A DNA stretch of 64,000 bases, taken from the NCBI RefSeq assembly GCF_009495745.1, contig NZ_WIDQ01000003.1:62001-126000 (forward strand), written 5' to 3'. Positions 17,910 to 30,579 of the stretch are shown here, one piece after another. The notes under the pieces were generated by a model. It saw only the letters and a list, made by a program, of their open reading frames with translations, made no database searches and was not told where the DNA came from. The stretch is from Niveispirillum sp. SYP-B3756 (GTDB lineage Bacteria; Pseudomonadota; Alphaproteobacteria; Azospirillales; Azospirillaceae). Both the position numbers and the translations under genes were made by a program. Position 1 is the stretch's first letter; the number at the start of each line of letters is the position of its first letter.

Positions 17910-19613
17910 ATGAGCAATTTTAATCGGACCATGCGGCCGGCCGGTAGCCCCGCTCCGGCCGGGTCTGGCGGGCTGTTCAGTAATTGGTCGATCAGCCGGA
18001 AGATCACGTTTGCGATTGCCATACCGATCATTATCGGTCTTGGCGCCGTGATCGCCCTCAGCGCTTCTGCCATGCGTTCGTCGATGCTGGAACTTTCCAA
18101 GCGCTCGGAAAGCCAGGTCACGGAAATGATGGCCGCGCAGATGTCTGCCGCCGTCCGTTTCAAGAATGCCGACGCCATCGCCGACAGCTATGCCGACCTT
18201 GCCACGGCCAAGAACACCAGCCTGGCCTTTGTGCGTGTGCTCGACAGCGATGGTGAGTCGCTGATCGAATATCCCAGCAAGGACAAACCGCTGCCGGCGG
18301 GGATGATTCCGTTCGAACCGGCGAAGGCGCAGATCGCCAAGTCGGTAACGGATGTGAAAATCCTGGATCTGGGCGATTTCCTGGTTGTGCAGGCCCCCGT
18401 CCGCGCCGGTGCCAACCGTGATCAGGTGGGCACGCTGACCGTGGCATGGAGCCGGGCCAATCTGCAGGCCTCCATTGCCGACGCGGTGATGGGCAACACC
18501 CTGATCGCTCTCGTCGTTCTGGCCGTGCTGATCGGCATTCTGGTGATACTGCTGCAGAAGATCGTCGGCACGCCGCTGAAATCCATGCAGGGTGCCATGT
18601 CCAAACTGGCGTCTGGCGATCTGACGGTACAGATCACCGGTACCCAGCGCGGTGACGAGATCGGCGCCATGGCCCAGTCGGTGCAGGTCTTCAAGGACAA
18701 CGCGATGGAGATGGACAATCTGCGTCGTCGCCAGGAGGAGGCGGAACGTCAGGCTGCCGTCGAGAAGAAGGCGGCCATGGAGAAGCTGGCATCCGACTTC
18801 GAAAGCTCCGTCAAGGGCGTGGTCTCGGAAATCTCTGGCGCCTCCAGTCAGGTGCAGTCCACCGCCGAGGGGTTGTCTGCGTCGGCTGAGGAAAGCCGCG
18901 CTCAGACCAGCGCCGTGGCTGCGGCCACCCAGCAGGCGTCCGCCAATGTGCAGTCGGTGGCCAGCGCCACTGAAGAGCTGGCCGGCTCGCTGGCGGAGAT
19001 CAGCAATCAGGTCAATACCTCGGCCCGCATCGCCCGCGATGCCGCCAAGACCGCCGAGAAGACCAATGGCACCGTGCAATCGCTGGCACAGCGCGCCCAG
19101 TCCATTGGCGACGTAGTGAAGCTGATTTCCGACATTGCCAGCCAGACCAATCTGCTGGCGCTGAACGCCACGATCGAGGCGGCGCGCGCCGGTGAAGCCG
19201 GCAAGGGCTTCGCCGTCGTGGCCTCTGAAGTGAAGAGCCTGGCCAACCAGACGGCCAAGGCCACGGAAGAGATCGCCAGCCAGATCACCACGATGCAGGA
19301 CGCGACCAAGGAGGCCGTGGACGCCATCGTTGTGATCAGCCGTACCATTGCCGAGATCAACGACATCTCCGAAATGGTGGCCGGTGCGGTGGAAGAGCAG
19401 GACGCGGCGACCAAGGAAATTGCGCGCAATGTCCAGCAGGCCTCCATGGGCACGATGGAAGTGACGCGCAATATCGAAAGCCTGGAGGAAGTGGCGCACC
19501 AGACCGGTTCGTCGGCGACCGACATGCTGGGTGCTGCGCGCAACATGGCCCGCCAGTCGGGCGAGTTGGGGCGGACCGTCGATCAGTTTCTGGCCCAGGT
19601 GCGCAGCGCCTGA
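17910..19613 (+). CDS. Methyl-accepting chemotaxis protein
   Basis: Transmembrane chemoreceptor of 567 residues. The first helix is near residues 32-52, the periplasmic sensing region covers about 53-190, the second helix is near 194-216, and a HAMP domain lies near 217-270 ([20 protein letters not shown]). Cytoplasmic signalling helices fill the rest. The conserved hairpin tip [20 protein letters not shown] begins near residue 406, followed by [17 protein letters not shown]. The periplasmic region is short and shows Cache-like spacing, so the ligand cannot be named. The C-terminus lacks a CheR-tethering pentapeptide. AAAGG lies about 10 bases upstream of the ATG. There are no other che genes nearby; a strong terminator follows. 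Confidence 0.95.
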   Translation: MSNFNRTMRPAGSPAPAGSGGLFSNWSISRKITFAIAIPIIIGLGAVIALSASAMRSSMLELSKRSESQVTEMMAAQMSAAVRFKNADAIADSYADLATAKNTSLAFVRVLDSDGESLIEYPSKDKPLPAGMIPFEPAKAQIAKSVTDVKILDLGDFLVVQAPVRAGANRDQVGTLTVAWSRANLQASIADAVMGNTLIALVVLAVLIGILVILLQKIVGTPLKSMQGAMSKLASGDLTVQITGTQRGDEIGAMAQSVQVFKDNAMEMDNLRRRQEEAERQAAVEKKAAMEKLASDFESSVKGVVSEISGASSQVQSTAEGLSASAEESRAQTSAVAAATQQASANVQSVASATEELAGSLAEISNQVNTSARIARDAAKTAEKTNGTVQSLAQRAQSIGDVVKLISDIASQTNLLALNATIEAARAGEAGKGFAVVASEVKSLANQTAKATEEIASQITTMQDATKEAVDAIVVISRTIAEINDISEMVAGAVEEQDAATKEIARNVQQASMGTMEVTRNIESLEEVAHQTGSSATDMLGAARNMARQSGELGRTVDQFLAQVRSA

Positions 19614-19678
19614 TCAGGTTCGGGAGGTCCGCCGTTCGTCCGGCTGCCGCCCGACTTTATACAAAGCTTTCCTGTTTG

Positions 19679-19708
19679 GCCCCCGCACCCGATGGTGCGG
19701 GGGCTTTT
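19679..19708 (+). terminator. Rho-independent terminator of the chemoreceptor gene
   Basis: GCCCCCGCACC pairs with GGTGCGGGGGC around CGAT and is followed by TTTT. It is 66 bases after the receptor stop and 41 bases before the next start. Confidence 0.92.
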
Positions 19709-19748
19709 CATTGCTCCTGCCCTGATGCATCCTGAGACGGGAGGAACC

Positions 19749-20681
19749 ATGCGACGTCACATCTTGGCTTTGGTCATTTCAGGCATCTTTCTGGCGGGCG
19801 TGCCGGCTGCGGTGGCGGAAGAGGTGCCGGGCCCTTTGGACCGGCTGGAGCGGTCCTTCCTGGATCTGCGGATCTGGCTGTGGCCAGATGACCCCAATGT
19901 GCGTCTGGCGCGGGCCAATCTGCTCTATCATCTGGAAGAGCTGGACGCGGCCTTGGCAGATTATGACCGTGCCATCGCCCTTCAACCCTCGCCCGCCGCC
20001 CATATGCGCCGCGCCCAGGCGCGCAGTCACCATCCTGATGACCGGGTGCGAAAGGGGGCCTATGACGACCTAGCCGCCGTGCTGGTTGAAATGCCGGGTT
20101 TTGATCGCGCTATCGACATGCGGGCGACAATGCGTATCCAGGATGGCGCCTATGATGAAGGCATCGCGGAAATCGATACGCTGTTGGAGAGTTATCCGGA
20201 CGCCGATATGCTGATGCGCTTGCGGGGTGACTTGTCCGAAGCGGCGGGACGGTCGGCCGATATGAGGGACATGTTGGTTGAACTGGCGGAAAAGCAGCCT
20301 TCGCCCAGCCTGCTCAACCATCTTTGCTGGGTGCGGGTGACACGGAATATAGAGCTGCAAGAGGCCTTGGAAAATTGCGACGCGGCGCTTGCCGAAGCCC
20401 CAGAATTCGCCGAAGCGCTGGACAGCCGGGGCGTTGTGCTGCTGCGGCTGGGGCGCCCGGCAGAGGCGATTGCCGCTTTCAACATGGCCCTGGCGAAAGA
20501 GCCTGATATGGCGCCCTCGCTCTATATGCGCGGCTTGGCGCGCTTGTGGTTGGCCCGCAAAGACCCGGCAGAGGCGGCCCTGGCGGAGGCCGATCTGCAA
20601 GCCGCCCTCGAACTCGACCCGGAGGTGGAGGAGGATTATCAGGCCTATGGGTTGACACGCCAATGGGCGACGGGTGGTTGA
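19749..20681 (+). CDS. Secreted TPR-repeat protein
   Basis: 310 residues with a Sec signal peptide (MRRHILALVISGIFLAGVPA, then AVAEE). The mature protein is helical with tetratricopeptide-like units. ARANLLYHLEELDAALADYD, LDSRGVVLLRLGRPAEAIAA and LYMRGLARLWLARKDPAEAA fit the TPR consensus best; the middle repeats are degenerate. It probably acts as a periplasmic protein-interaction scaffold; partners are unknown. The start at 19749 is supported by GGGAGGAACC directly upstream; the upstream part of the frame runs into the terminator. The next gene starts 87 bases later in the same direction. Confidence 0.8.
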   Translation: MRRHILALVISGIFLAGVPAAVAEEVPGPLDRLERSFLDLRIWLWPDDPNVRLARANLLYHLEELDAALADYDRAIALQPSPAAHMRRAQARSHHPDDRVRKGAYDDLAAVLVEMPGFDRAIDMRATMRIQDGAYDEGIAEIDTLLESYPDADMLMRLRGDLSEAAGRSADMRDMLVELAEKQPSPSLLNHLCWVRVTRNIELQEALENCDAALAEAPEFAEALDSRGVVLLRLGRPAEAIAAFNMALAKEPDMAPSLYMRGLARLWLARKDPAEAALAEADLQAALELDPEVEEDYQAYGLTRQWATGG

Positions 20682-20768
20682 GTTTTCACGTAAACTTCAT
20701 GCCACCCCCTTTTGCCGGTCGCTACAGTCAGCACCCTGACGGATGATCCGGTTGATGGTGGAAAATTG

Positions 20769-21743
20769 ATGTCTTTCAAGCGTCTGGCGCTGGTCGCCCT
20801 GTCCTCCCTGCTCTTGTCCGGTGCGGCGGGGGCCTTTGATCTGGAAGCCCATCGCGGGGGACGCGCCTTGTGGCCGGAAAATACCCTGCCGGCCTTTGCC
20901 AATGCCATTGCTCTTGGTGTGACGACGCTGGAACTGGATACCGGCATCAGCAAGGACGGCACCCTGATCATTGCCCATGAGCGGCACGTGGATACCCATC
21001 TGGCCCGTGGGGCCGATGGGCAATGGGTGACGGCGCCGACGCCTTCCTGGCACAGCCTGACTCTGGCAGAAATCGGCCGCTATGATGTGGGCCGCATCCG
21101 CCCAGACAGCGATTATGCCAAGCGGTTCAGCCGGCAGCAGTCGATTGACGGTACCCGCATTCCCACCCTGGCCAGCCTGTTCGATCTGGTCAAGGCGAAG
21201 GGGGCCGATCAGGTCCGCTTCAACATTGAAACCAAGATCGACCCGACCGCACCGGCCGACACGGTGGACCCGGAACAGTTTGCCCACACGCTGGTGGAGG
21301 CGGTGCGCAAGGCCGGGATGGAAAACCGCGTGACGATCCAGAGCTTCGACTGGCGGACCTTGCTGGTGGTGCAGCGTATCGCACCGGCCATCCCCACCGC
21401 CTATCTGACCATCGATGATCCGGAAGAAAGCAACGTGACCGGGCCGAAGGCGGCGGCCTGGACGGCCGGCTTCGCCCCGGCGGACCATGGCGGCAGCGTT
21501 CCGGCGGCGGTGAAGGCGGCCGGCGGTAAAGTCTGGTCGCCCTATTACCGCAATCTGAGCAAGGAACTGGTGGCCCAGGCCAAGGCGTTGGGCCTTCAGG
21601 TGCTGCCTTGGACGGTCGATGACGCCGCCGCCATGCGCCAACTGATCGACTGGAAGGTGGATGGGATCATCACCGACGATCCCATCCTGCTGCGCCAAGT
21701 GATGGCGGAGAAGGGGCTGGCCCTGCCGGCGGCAGGGCACTGA
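20769..21743 (+). CDS. Periplasmic glycerophosphodiester phosphodiesterase family protein
   Basis: 324 residues with a signal peptide (MSFKRLALVALSSLLLSGAA, then GAF), so it is exported. It is a GDPD TIM barrel: EAHRGGRALWPENT carries the first catalytic His and metal ligand, ELDTGISKDGTLIIAHE carries the Glu/Asp and second His, and FNIETK is the third metal-binding strand. The C-terminal WTVDDAAAM and GIITDDP are also typical. It would hydrolyse glycerophosphodiesters to glycerol-3-phosphate and an alcohol; exact substrate unknown. The start at 20769 is chosen by the signal peptide. It ends 3 bases before a convergent gene. Confidence 0.88.
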   Translation: MSFKRLALVALSSLLLSGAAGAFDLEAHRGGRALWPENTLPAFANAIALGVTTLELDTGISKDGTLIIAHERHVDTHLARGADGQWVTAPTPSWHSLTLAEIGRYDVGRIRPDSDYAKRFSRQQSIDGTRIPTLASLFDLVKAKGADQVRFNIETKIDPTAPADTVDPEQFAHTLVEAVRKAGMENRVTIQSFDWRTLLVVQRIAPAIPTAYLTIDDPEESNVTGPKAAAWTAGFAPADHGGSVPAAVKAAGGKVWSPYYRNLSKELVAQAKALGLQVLPWTVDDAAAMRQLIDWKVDGIITDDPILLRQVMAEKGLALPAAGH

Positions 21744-21746
21744 ACC

Positions 21747-22751
21747 TTAATCCAGCCAGCGGGAGGTGACGGGTGGCAGCTCGCCCCGCCACTCGGCCAC
21801 TTCCTTGGCGACCTTTTCCAGCGCCCGCTGATCACGATAGCGTTTGCGGGCTCGGTTATTGTCACCCTTGACCAGCATGTCCTGCAGGCGGGCGGCGACG
21901 CGGGGGTCGCCAATAATGACCTGACGCCAACGTTCAAGGCGCAGTTCCGCCACGCAATCAACAATGGCCTGCGTCGCGGGGCGGCGGCCCAGTTTGATCG
22001 CAACCGGGGCCAGCCGGGCCGCCACCGACGATGCGACATCATGGGGCATCAGCGGGAAGGACGCCTGGACAGCCTCCGCCAGACTGGACCGCAAATCCTC
22101 GCCGCGCTGGCGGTCATTGCGCGTGCTGCGCTTGGCGGCGATTTCCATACGGCGGGCGCTATGCGCCAGCACATCGGCCACCACCTCCGCCCCATCTTCA
22201 TCCTGCCACAGGATGGGGGCATCGGCGATGCGTTCCCGTACAGCGGCAGGCAGGGCAGGGTGGTCGCCATCCGCCTGGCGTACCAGTTCCAGCTTCAGCA
22301 GCGATTTCAGCGAGCGTTCACGGCCTTCCTGACCGGCCAGCCACTCGGCCAGCGGCAGGGGGGCTTGCTTGGCCAGACTGTCCATCGCTTCCAGGTCGGC
22401 ACCGGTCCAGCGGCGGCCATGCAGCAGCCGTTCGGTCCGTTCGCGCAGCAGGGCGCGGGCCTGATCGCGCGGCAGGGCCGGTTCCTGCTGCACCAACTGC
22501 CAGACATCACCAGTCAGCCGGCCCAGTGCCCAGCCGCCATGGCTGGCGATGGGCGTGTCGGTGGGGAAGCTGCCATCGGGCAGGTTCCAGCGGTCGCTGA
22601 CCCGCAGCAGGCCACGTTCATCCAGCAGCGCCTCCCCACCGGGGGAGCGCTGGATGACGGGCCATTGCCCCACCAGGGCGGCCAGCCCGTCCGGCATGGC
22701 GGACGGACGGTTCAGTTCACCTAGGCGGAGCGCCCTGGTAAAATCGCTCAC
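21747..22751 (-). CDS. Conserved-looking protein of unknown function, coupled to carA
   Basis: 334 residues, not recognised. The GTG at 22751 begins one base after the carA stop (TGAGGTGAGC), which suggests translational coupling; an in-frame ATG at 22775 lies inside carA and is the alternative. The sequence is rich in Leu, Ala and Arg and predicted largely helical. It has no signal peptide, and the C-terminal part is basic (NNRARKRYRDQRALEKVAKE). The central part contains a charged stretch (KRSTRNDRQRGEDLRSSLAE). The expected partner carB is not next to carA, so this gene takes its place in the transcript. Whether it relates to carbamoyl phosphate synthesis is unknown. Confidence 0.7.
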   Translation of the reverse strand: MSDFTRALRLGELNRPSAMPDGLAALVGQWPVIQRSPGGEALLDERGLLRVSDRWNLPDGSFPTDTPIASHGGWALGRLTGDVWQLVQQEPALPRDQARALLRERTERLLHGRRWTGADLEAMDSLAKQAPLPLAEWLAGQEGRERSLKSLLKLELVRQADGDHPALPAAVRERIADAPILWQDEDGAEVVADVLAHSARRMEIAAKRSTRNDRQRGEDLRSSLAEAVQASFPLMPHDVASSVAARLAPVAIKLGRRPATQAIVDCVAELRLERWRQVIIGDPRVAARLQDMLVKGDNNRARKRYRDQRALEKVAKEVAEWRGELPPVTSRWLD

Positions 22752-22752
22752 C

Positions 22753-23937
<1,185 letters not shown>

Positions 23938-24309
23938 CGGCGGCGTACCTTATGATCAGTGGCGATGCCCGGGGGCGGGCACCCAAAAATGGTTGGCCAC
24001 CCGCTGAAAAGCGGGGCGGCCTGCCCGCGGGGCGTCGCGCCCCATCCGTCACCCGCTGGGTTCGCACCCTCTGGGTTATGGCAGGTCGCGCCGATACCGC
24101 GCGCCGGCCGGGGCCGGAACGGTTCGGGCGTTGAAATAGACAATCGCGTTACAGCGGTCAACCCGACCTGTGCGCGCCCCTGCTAAGCGTCACCATGCAG
24201 GGGGCAAACATACAGGGGTTTCTTACTGGGGTTTCCGAATGGCTGGCATTTGAAGCTTATGTTGTTTACTCTTCGCCCCTGTTTTTCTGGATCAACCCCG
24301 AGGTATGTC
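23938..24309. other. 372-bp divergent intergenic region between carA and the yqeY-like gene
   Basis: No gene supported. The carA-proximal part is very GC-rich with small internal repeats of GGGCGGG/CCCGC type; the yqeY-proximal part is more AT-rich and probably carries its promoter. No riboswitch or obvious attenuator was recognised. Confidence 0.45.
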
Positions 24310-24768
24310 ATGTTGCGTCAGACGCTGAACGAGGCCCTGAAGGATGCGATGCGCGCCAAGGATCAGCGCACCGTTGCCACGGTGCGTCTGATCATCGCCG
24401 CCCTGAAGGACCGCGATATTGCCGCCCGTGGCCGTGGCCAGATGGATGGTGTGGACGATGCCGAAATCCTGGCCATGCTGCAGACCATGGTGAAGCAGCG
24501 CCGTGAAAGCATCACCATGTATGAGCAGGGTGGCCGTCAGGAGCTGGCCCAGCAGGAAGCCGAAGAAATCACCGTCATTGAGAATTTCCTGCCCCAGCAA
24601 TTGGATGAGGCGGCGACGCGGGAGGCCATTGCCGCCCTGATCGCGGAGATCGGTGCCACCGGCGTGAAGGATATGGGCAAGGTGATGGCCGAACTGCGCG
24701 GCCGTTTCGCCGGCCAGATGGATTTCACCAAGGCCAGCGCCATCGTGCGCGAAAAGCTGGTGAGCTGA
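24310..24768 (+). CDS. GatB/YqeY domain protein
   Basis: 152 residues, the typical size of free-standing YqeY proteins. MLRQTLNEALKDAMRAKDQR, VRLIIAALKDRDIAARG and IENFLPQQLDE are family blocks, and the C-terminal helices end with MDFTKASAIVREKLVS. The fold is that of the tRNA-binding tail of GatB. The in vivo role is unsettled, although it is repeatedly found beside dnaG and rpoD. The start at 24310 has GAGG 6 bases upstream; the upstream extension to 24250 is not family-like. The next gene starts 11 bases after the stop. Confidence 0.9.
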   Translation: MLRQTLNEALKDAMRAKDQRTVATVRLIIAALKDRDIAARGRGQMDGVDDAEILAMLQTMVKQRRESITMYEQGGRQELAQQEAEEITVIENFLPQQLDEAATREAIAALIAEIGATGVKDMGKVMAELRGRFAGQMDFTKASAIVREKLVS

Positions 24769-24779
24769 GAGAGGGCGCT

Positions 24780-25637
24780 TTGACACGTATCGCTCGGCTG
24801 ATACCGGGGGATGAGGGGCGGCTGGATGCCTATCTGGCCGGCCACCCGGCCACGTCACTATTCCTGCGCTCCAACCTGCGCCGTGCCGGGCTGGTGGATC
24901 AGGGGCGGCGCTTCCACGGCCGTTATGCGGCGGCCCTGACGGCCGAGGGCGATATTGTCGGCGTCATCGCCCATTGCTGGAACGGCAATATGCTGATCCA
25001 GGCGCCGCCTGTGCTGGCGGTGGAACTGGCGCGCCATCTGATGGCGGATGGTGATCGGCCGCTTTGCGGCTTGGTTGGGCCCTTGGCGGCGGCAAGGGCT
25101 GTGGCGGAAGCATTTTCCGAACTATCCTTCCAGCGGGGCGGGGCGGAGGATCTGTTCGACCTGTCGCTGGATCGGCTGGTCGTCCCACCCCTGTTGAGCA
25201 GCGGTGCCTGTGACTGGCGACGGGCGACGGCGCAGGATATTCCCCTGCTGGCCGGCTGGCGGGTGGATTATTCTGTGGAGGCGCTGGAGGCAGTGCCGGA
25301 TGCCACCCTGCGGGCGCAGGCAGAAGCCGATATCGCTGCCGGCGTGCAAACGGGCGACGTGTTTGTGCTGACCGGGGCCGATGGGGCGATTCTCTCCATG
25401 GCCACCCATAATGCCCGCATCCCGGATACGGTGCAGATCGGCGGGGTCTGGACCCCGCGCGACTTAAGGGGCCGGGGTTATGCCCGTGCTGTGGTTGCCG
25501 GTGCCCTGTTGGCCGCCCGCGATGATGGCGCGCGGCTGGCGGTGCTGTTCACCGGCAAGGAGAACGAGCCGGCGCGGCGCGCCTATCTGGCGCTGGGTTT
25601 CCAGGTCATCGGTGATTACGCCATCCTGCTTCATTGA
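24780..25637 (+). CDS. GNAT family N-acetyltransferase
   Basis: 285 residues starting with TTG, preceded by GAGAGAGGG at good spacing; no ATG fits. The N-terminal half is a divergent GNAT-like or lid region (TSLFLRSNLRRAG). The C-terminal half carries the canonical acetyl-CoA site, with VWTPRDLRGRGYARAVVAGA (motif A, RGRGYA) and ARRAYLALGFQVIGDYAIL (motif B). This two-part layout matches the group annotated as GNAT with predicted N-terminal GNAT lobe. The substrate is unknown. It is co-directional with the yqeY-like gene (11 bases) and precedes dnaG by 125 bases. Confidence 0.85.
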   Translation: MTRIARLIPGDEGRLDAYLAGHPATSLFLRSNLRRAGLVDQGRRFHGRYAAALTAEGDIVGVIAHCWNGNMLIQAPPVLAVELARHLMADGDRPLCGLVGPLAAARAVAEAFSELSFQRGGAEDLFDLSLDRLVVPPLLSSGACDWRRATAQDIPLLAGWRVDYSVEALEAVPDATLRAQAEADIAAGVQTGDVFVLTGADGAILSMATHNARIPDTVQIGGVWTPRDLRGRGYARAVVAGALLAARDDGARLAVLFTGKENEPARRAYLALGFQVIGDYAILLH

Positions 25638-25762
25638 AGCGATGGGCTGTGGATAACTCAGCAACCTGGGGATAAGTCCGCTGCCACATGGCGCGGCGGC
25701 TGGTGCATGTTGTATGGTCAACGGCTGATCTGTCTGCCCGTTGATGGGAAGTCCGCCTTCAC

Positions 25763-27631
25763 ATGGCCCTGCCGCCGCAGTTTTTGGAAGAGTTACGTAC
25801 CCGCATTTCCGTATCGGAGGTGGTGCAAAAACGTATGCGCCTGATCCGCGCCGGGCGGGAATTCAAGGCGCCCTGTCCCTTCCATAATGAGAAGTCGCCC
25901 AGCTTCTACGTCAACGACCAGAAGGGCTTTTTTCACTGTTTTGGCTGTGGTGCCCATGGCGACCAGATCGGTTTCGTCATGCGCTATGACAACCTCTCTT
26001 TCATGGAGGCGGTGGAGAATCTGGCGGGTGAGGTGGGCATGGCGGTGCCCAAGGCCACCCCGCAGGAGCGTGAACGGTTCGAGCGGCAGAAATCGCTCTA
26101 TGATCTGGTGGAACGGGCGGCCAAATATTACGAGCAGCAATTGTTCAGCCATGGCGGCCGCATGGCGTTGGATTATCTGCGCCGGCGCGGGCTGGATGGC
26201 GACGGCATCGCCCGCTTCCGTTTGGGTTATGCCCCGCAGGACGGGGCGGGGCTTTATGCAGTGCTGACGGAGGCCGGCTATGGCGAGGCCGACATGATCG
26301 AGGTCGGGCTGTTCAAACGGCCCGAAAACGGCAAGGCGGTGCGCAATTTCTTCTGGAACCGGGTGATGTTCCCCGTCACCGACCGGCGGGGCCGGGTGGT
26401 GGCCTTTGGTGGGCGCGTGCTGGAAGGGGACGGGCCGAAATATATCAATTCGGCCGAAAATCCGCTCTTCCATAAGGGGCACATTCTCTATGGCATGTCG
26501 CGGGCGCGGCAGGCGGCGGCCGATGGTCAGTCCCTGATCGTCACCGAAGGCTATATGGATGTGATTTCCTGCGTTCTGGCAGGGTTTGAGGGGGCGGTGG
26601 CACCGCTGGGTACCGCCCTGACGGAAACCCAGATCCAGGAGCTGTGGAAACTGGCACCGGAGGGACGTCGCCGGCCCATCCTCTGCTTTGATGGCGATAA
26701 TGCCGGCCGGCGGGCGGCGCAACGGGCGGTCGAACGTATCCTGCCGGTGCTGACGCCGGAAGTATCGGCCCGCATTGCCTTCATGCCGGAAAAGGAAGAC
26801 CCGGACAGCCTGATCCGGGGTGGCGGCAAAACAGCGTTTGAGGCGGTGCTGGATCGGGCCCTGTCGCTGGAGGATTTCATCTGGGAATATGCCCGCCAAG
26901 GCAATGAACCGCGCACGGCGGAAGGTCGGCTGACCATTGAAAGCACCATCAACCAGTTGACCGACGCTATTGCCGACAAGTCGGTGCAGTATAATTACCG
27001 CGCTGCCCTGCGCGATAAATTGCGCGCCGCCATCCGGGGGGCGGGCTTTGCCGAGGGTGGTTCGCGCGGCTTCGGCGCTGGCGGTGGCCCGCGCCGCCAG
27101 CGTCCGGGTGAAATCCCCGTCAGCCATTTGTGGGACAGAAGCCATCGCAGCGGCGCCATCCTGACCGATCCGCGCCGGCGGGAACGCTGGCTGCTGGTCA
27201 CCGTGCTGCATCATCCCGCCCTGTTCGAACAGGTGGGGGAGCTGTTGGGCCAGGCGGATTTCAGCGATCCGGCGCTGGAAATGCTCCGTCAGGCACTTGT
27301 TGCATGTCTGACGGCCGAATCAGCACTTGACGCGGAGGGCTTGAAGCGCCACCTGTCTCTGCGCGGCTTTCAAGAGACGCTGGATAGTCTGCTGAGTGCA
27401 GACGCGCCGAAGTTTGCGCAACCAGGAGCGTCCATCGAAGCGGCGAAGAGTGGCTGGCAGGAGGTTTGGTTAGGCTCCGAGGTGACATTGCTTCAGCAGG
27501 AACTGCGGGAAGCCGAGCGACGTTTCGCTGAAACCTTCAGCGAGGCCGATCTGGCACGCTTGCGATTGCTTCAACAGGAAGTGCTGAACCGCCGGGGGCA
27601 TACCAATGATCCCGATCAGGATGGGGGATGA
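25763..27631 (+). CDS. dnaG: DNA primase
   Basis: 622 residues. It synthesises RNA primers at replication forks. The N-terminal CHC2 zinc finger uses C38, H41, C59 and C62 (APCPFHNEKSPSF, FHCFGCGAHGDQ). The catalytic core with YINSAENPLFHKGHILYGM and the TOPRIM domain follow, with IVTEGYMDVISC holding the metal Glu and LCFDGDNAGRRAA the Asp-x-Asp. A Gly-rich linker near residues 430-450 leads to the helicase-binding C-terminal region. It lies between the GNAT gene and rpoD, the classic macromolecular-synthesis order, here with a yqeY-like gene instead of rpsU. The last 10-20 codons are hydrophilic. Confidence 0.97.
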   Translation: MALPPQFLEELRTRISVSEVVQKRMRLIRAGREFKAPCPFHNEKSPSFYVNDQKGFFHCFGCGAHGDQIGFVMRYDNLSFMEAVENLAGEVGMAVPKATPQERERFERQKSLYDLVERAAKYYEQQLFSHGGRMALDYLRRRGLDGDGIARFRLGYAPQDGAGLYAVLTEAGYGEADMIEVGLFKRPENGKAVRNFFWNRVMFPVTDRRGRVVAFGGRVLEGDGPKYINSAENPLFHKGHILYGMSRARQAAADGQSLIVTEGYMDVISCVLAGFEGAVAPLGTALTETQIQELWKLAPEGRRRPILCFDGDNAGRRAAQRAVERILPVLTPEVSARIAFMPEKEDPDSLIRGGGKTAFEAVLDRALSLEDFIWEYARQGNEPRTAEGRLTIESTINQLTDAIADKSVQYNYRAALRDKLRAAIRGAGFAEGGSRGFGAGGGPRRQRPGEIPVSHLWDRSHRSGAILTDPRRRERWLLVTVLHHPALFEQVGELLGQADFSDPALEMLRQALVACLTAESALDAEGLKRHLSLRGFQETLDSLLSADAPKFAQPGASIEAAKSGWQEVWLGSEVTLLQQELREAERRFAETFSEADLARLRLLQQEVLNRRGHTNDPDQDGG

Positions 27632-27821
27632 GGGCACATGCCAGTGGGTGTCGGTGCCATCATTGCCTGCTCATGCCAAAACTGTGTCTTGGCCGACACA
27701 GTCGTATGTCACTCTTTGATTTTATAGCCAGGACAGAGATTGGTGGATGACCGGGTACTTGCCCGAGTCGTCCATTTGCGTTTACCGGTGGCAGCCTTGA
27801 AGGTACGGGGGCAGCGAGCGA

Positions 27822-29771
<1,950 letters not shown>

Positions 29772-29822
29772 TCGGTTCGGTTATGCCTCTCCCCGTCCGA
29801 CAACGGGCGGGGAGGGGATACG

Positions 29823-29861
29823 AAAAACCCCGCCTGGGCAGCAAAGCCCGGCGGGGTTTTT
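29823..29861. terminator. Strong bidirectional terminator after rpoD
   Basis: AAAAACCCCGCC..GGGC pairs with GCCC..GCGGGGTTTTT around a short loop, with one mismatch. The symmetric A/T runs allow termination of rpoD from the left and of the minus-strand ligase operon from the right. Confidence 0.9.
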
Positions 29862-29937
29862 ATTTATTCGCCAGAAAATTAAACATAGTGCGGCCGCACT
29901 TCAGAAAATACGCGACCGTGGCGTTCAAAAATGATCG

Positions 29938-30231
29938 TCAGGGCTGTGTGCCGCCGGGGATCGCCGGCTTTTCCGACGGCGGCATGATCATGAAGATTTT
30001 GCCCTGCAGGGGCTCCAGCGGCTGATAGCCCAGCGAGATGGCGACGATATAACCGGGGATGATCAGCGCCCCGATCACCACCCCGACAAGGCCGGCCAGC
30101 CGTACCCAAACGCGCCCGCCACGCACCGATGTCGGCGGAATTTTCTCCAGTTCCGTCATAGCCAGCGCCATGCTGGCCGGCTGCACCTTCTGGGCGGGAT
30201 AGATCAGGACGCGGGATTTAGCGGGCTTCAT
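29938..30231 (-). CDS. Small single-pass membrane protein, last gene of the ligase operon
   Basis: 97 residues from the ATG at 30231 (an ATG 11 codons upstream at 30264 is the alternative). The N-terminus is hydrophilic and basic (MKPAKSRVLIYPAQKVQ). One long hydrophobic segment follows (VWVRLAGLVGVVIGALIIPG, then YIVAISLGY), and the C-terminal tail after it is proline-rich. The family is not recognised. It lies 69 bases after the preceding minus-strand gene and ends at the rpoD terminator. Codon use is like that of its neighbours, so it is probably real. Confidence 0.6.
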   Translation of the reverse strand: MKPAKSRVLIYPAQKVQPASMALAMTELEKIPPTSVRGGRVWVRLAGLVGVVIGALIIPGYIVAISLGYQPLEPLQGKIFMIMPPSEKPAIPGGTQP

Positions 30232-30300
30232 CGATATTGACTTCTGAACGGGGGATGGAGGCAAGCGTCGAGGAAAAGACCGAACAGCCGCCCGAAATAC

Positions 30301-30579
30301 TTAGCGGGATTTATGGGTGCGTTTTTTCGGACGGGGTGGGGGCGTTTCATCAAAGAAAAAGACGCCCGGACAAGGTGGAGCCACCATGTAAGGCTGTGAA
30401 ATGATAAGCGGCGTCTCCATGGCTTGTTCCACCGTCTCCCGCCCATGTGTCATGACAGACAGCCAGAACGAGATGACGAGAAGGCCCCCCATACAGGTTG
30501 CCAGCCCGGATAGCCCGACATGTGCCACCTTCCCCCACCAACCTGACATGGGCATCCCCGGTTTCTGCCATGCGGTCAT
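30301..30579 (-). CDS. Small membrane protein translationally coupled to the DNA ligase
   Basis: 92 residues. The ATG overlaps the ligase stop (ATGA). One hydrophobic segment covers about residues 20-42 (GLSGLATCMGGLLVISFWLS). The outer part carries METPLIISQPYMVAPPCPG, and the tail is strongly basic (PPPRPKKRTHKSR). Not recognised. The tight coupling suggests it is made with the ligase, but a role in DNA repair is only inference. An internal ATG (MPMSGWW) is an alternative start. Confidence 0.6.
   Translation of the reverse strand: MTAWQKPGMPMSGWWGKVAHVGLSGLATCMGGLLVISFWLSVMTHGRETVEQAMETPLIISQPYMVAPPCPGVFFFDETPPPRPKKRTHKSR

Noticed and set aside
24016-24180. GC-rich block between carA and the yqeY-like gene, considered as a riboswitch or attenuator
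   Set aside because: No known aptamer pattern, leader peptide or terminator/antiterminator pair could be recognised.
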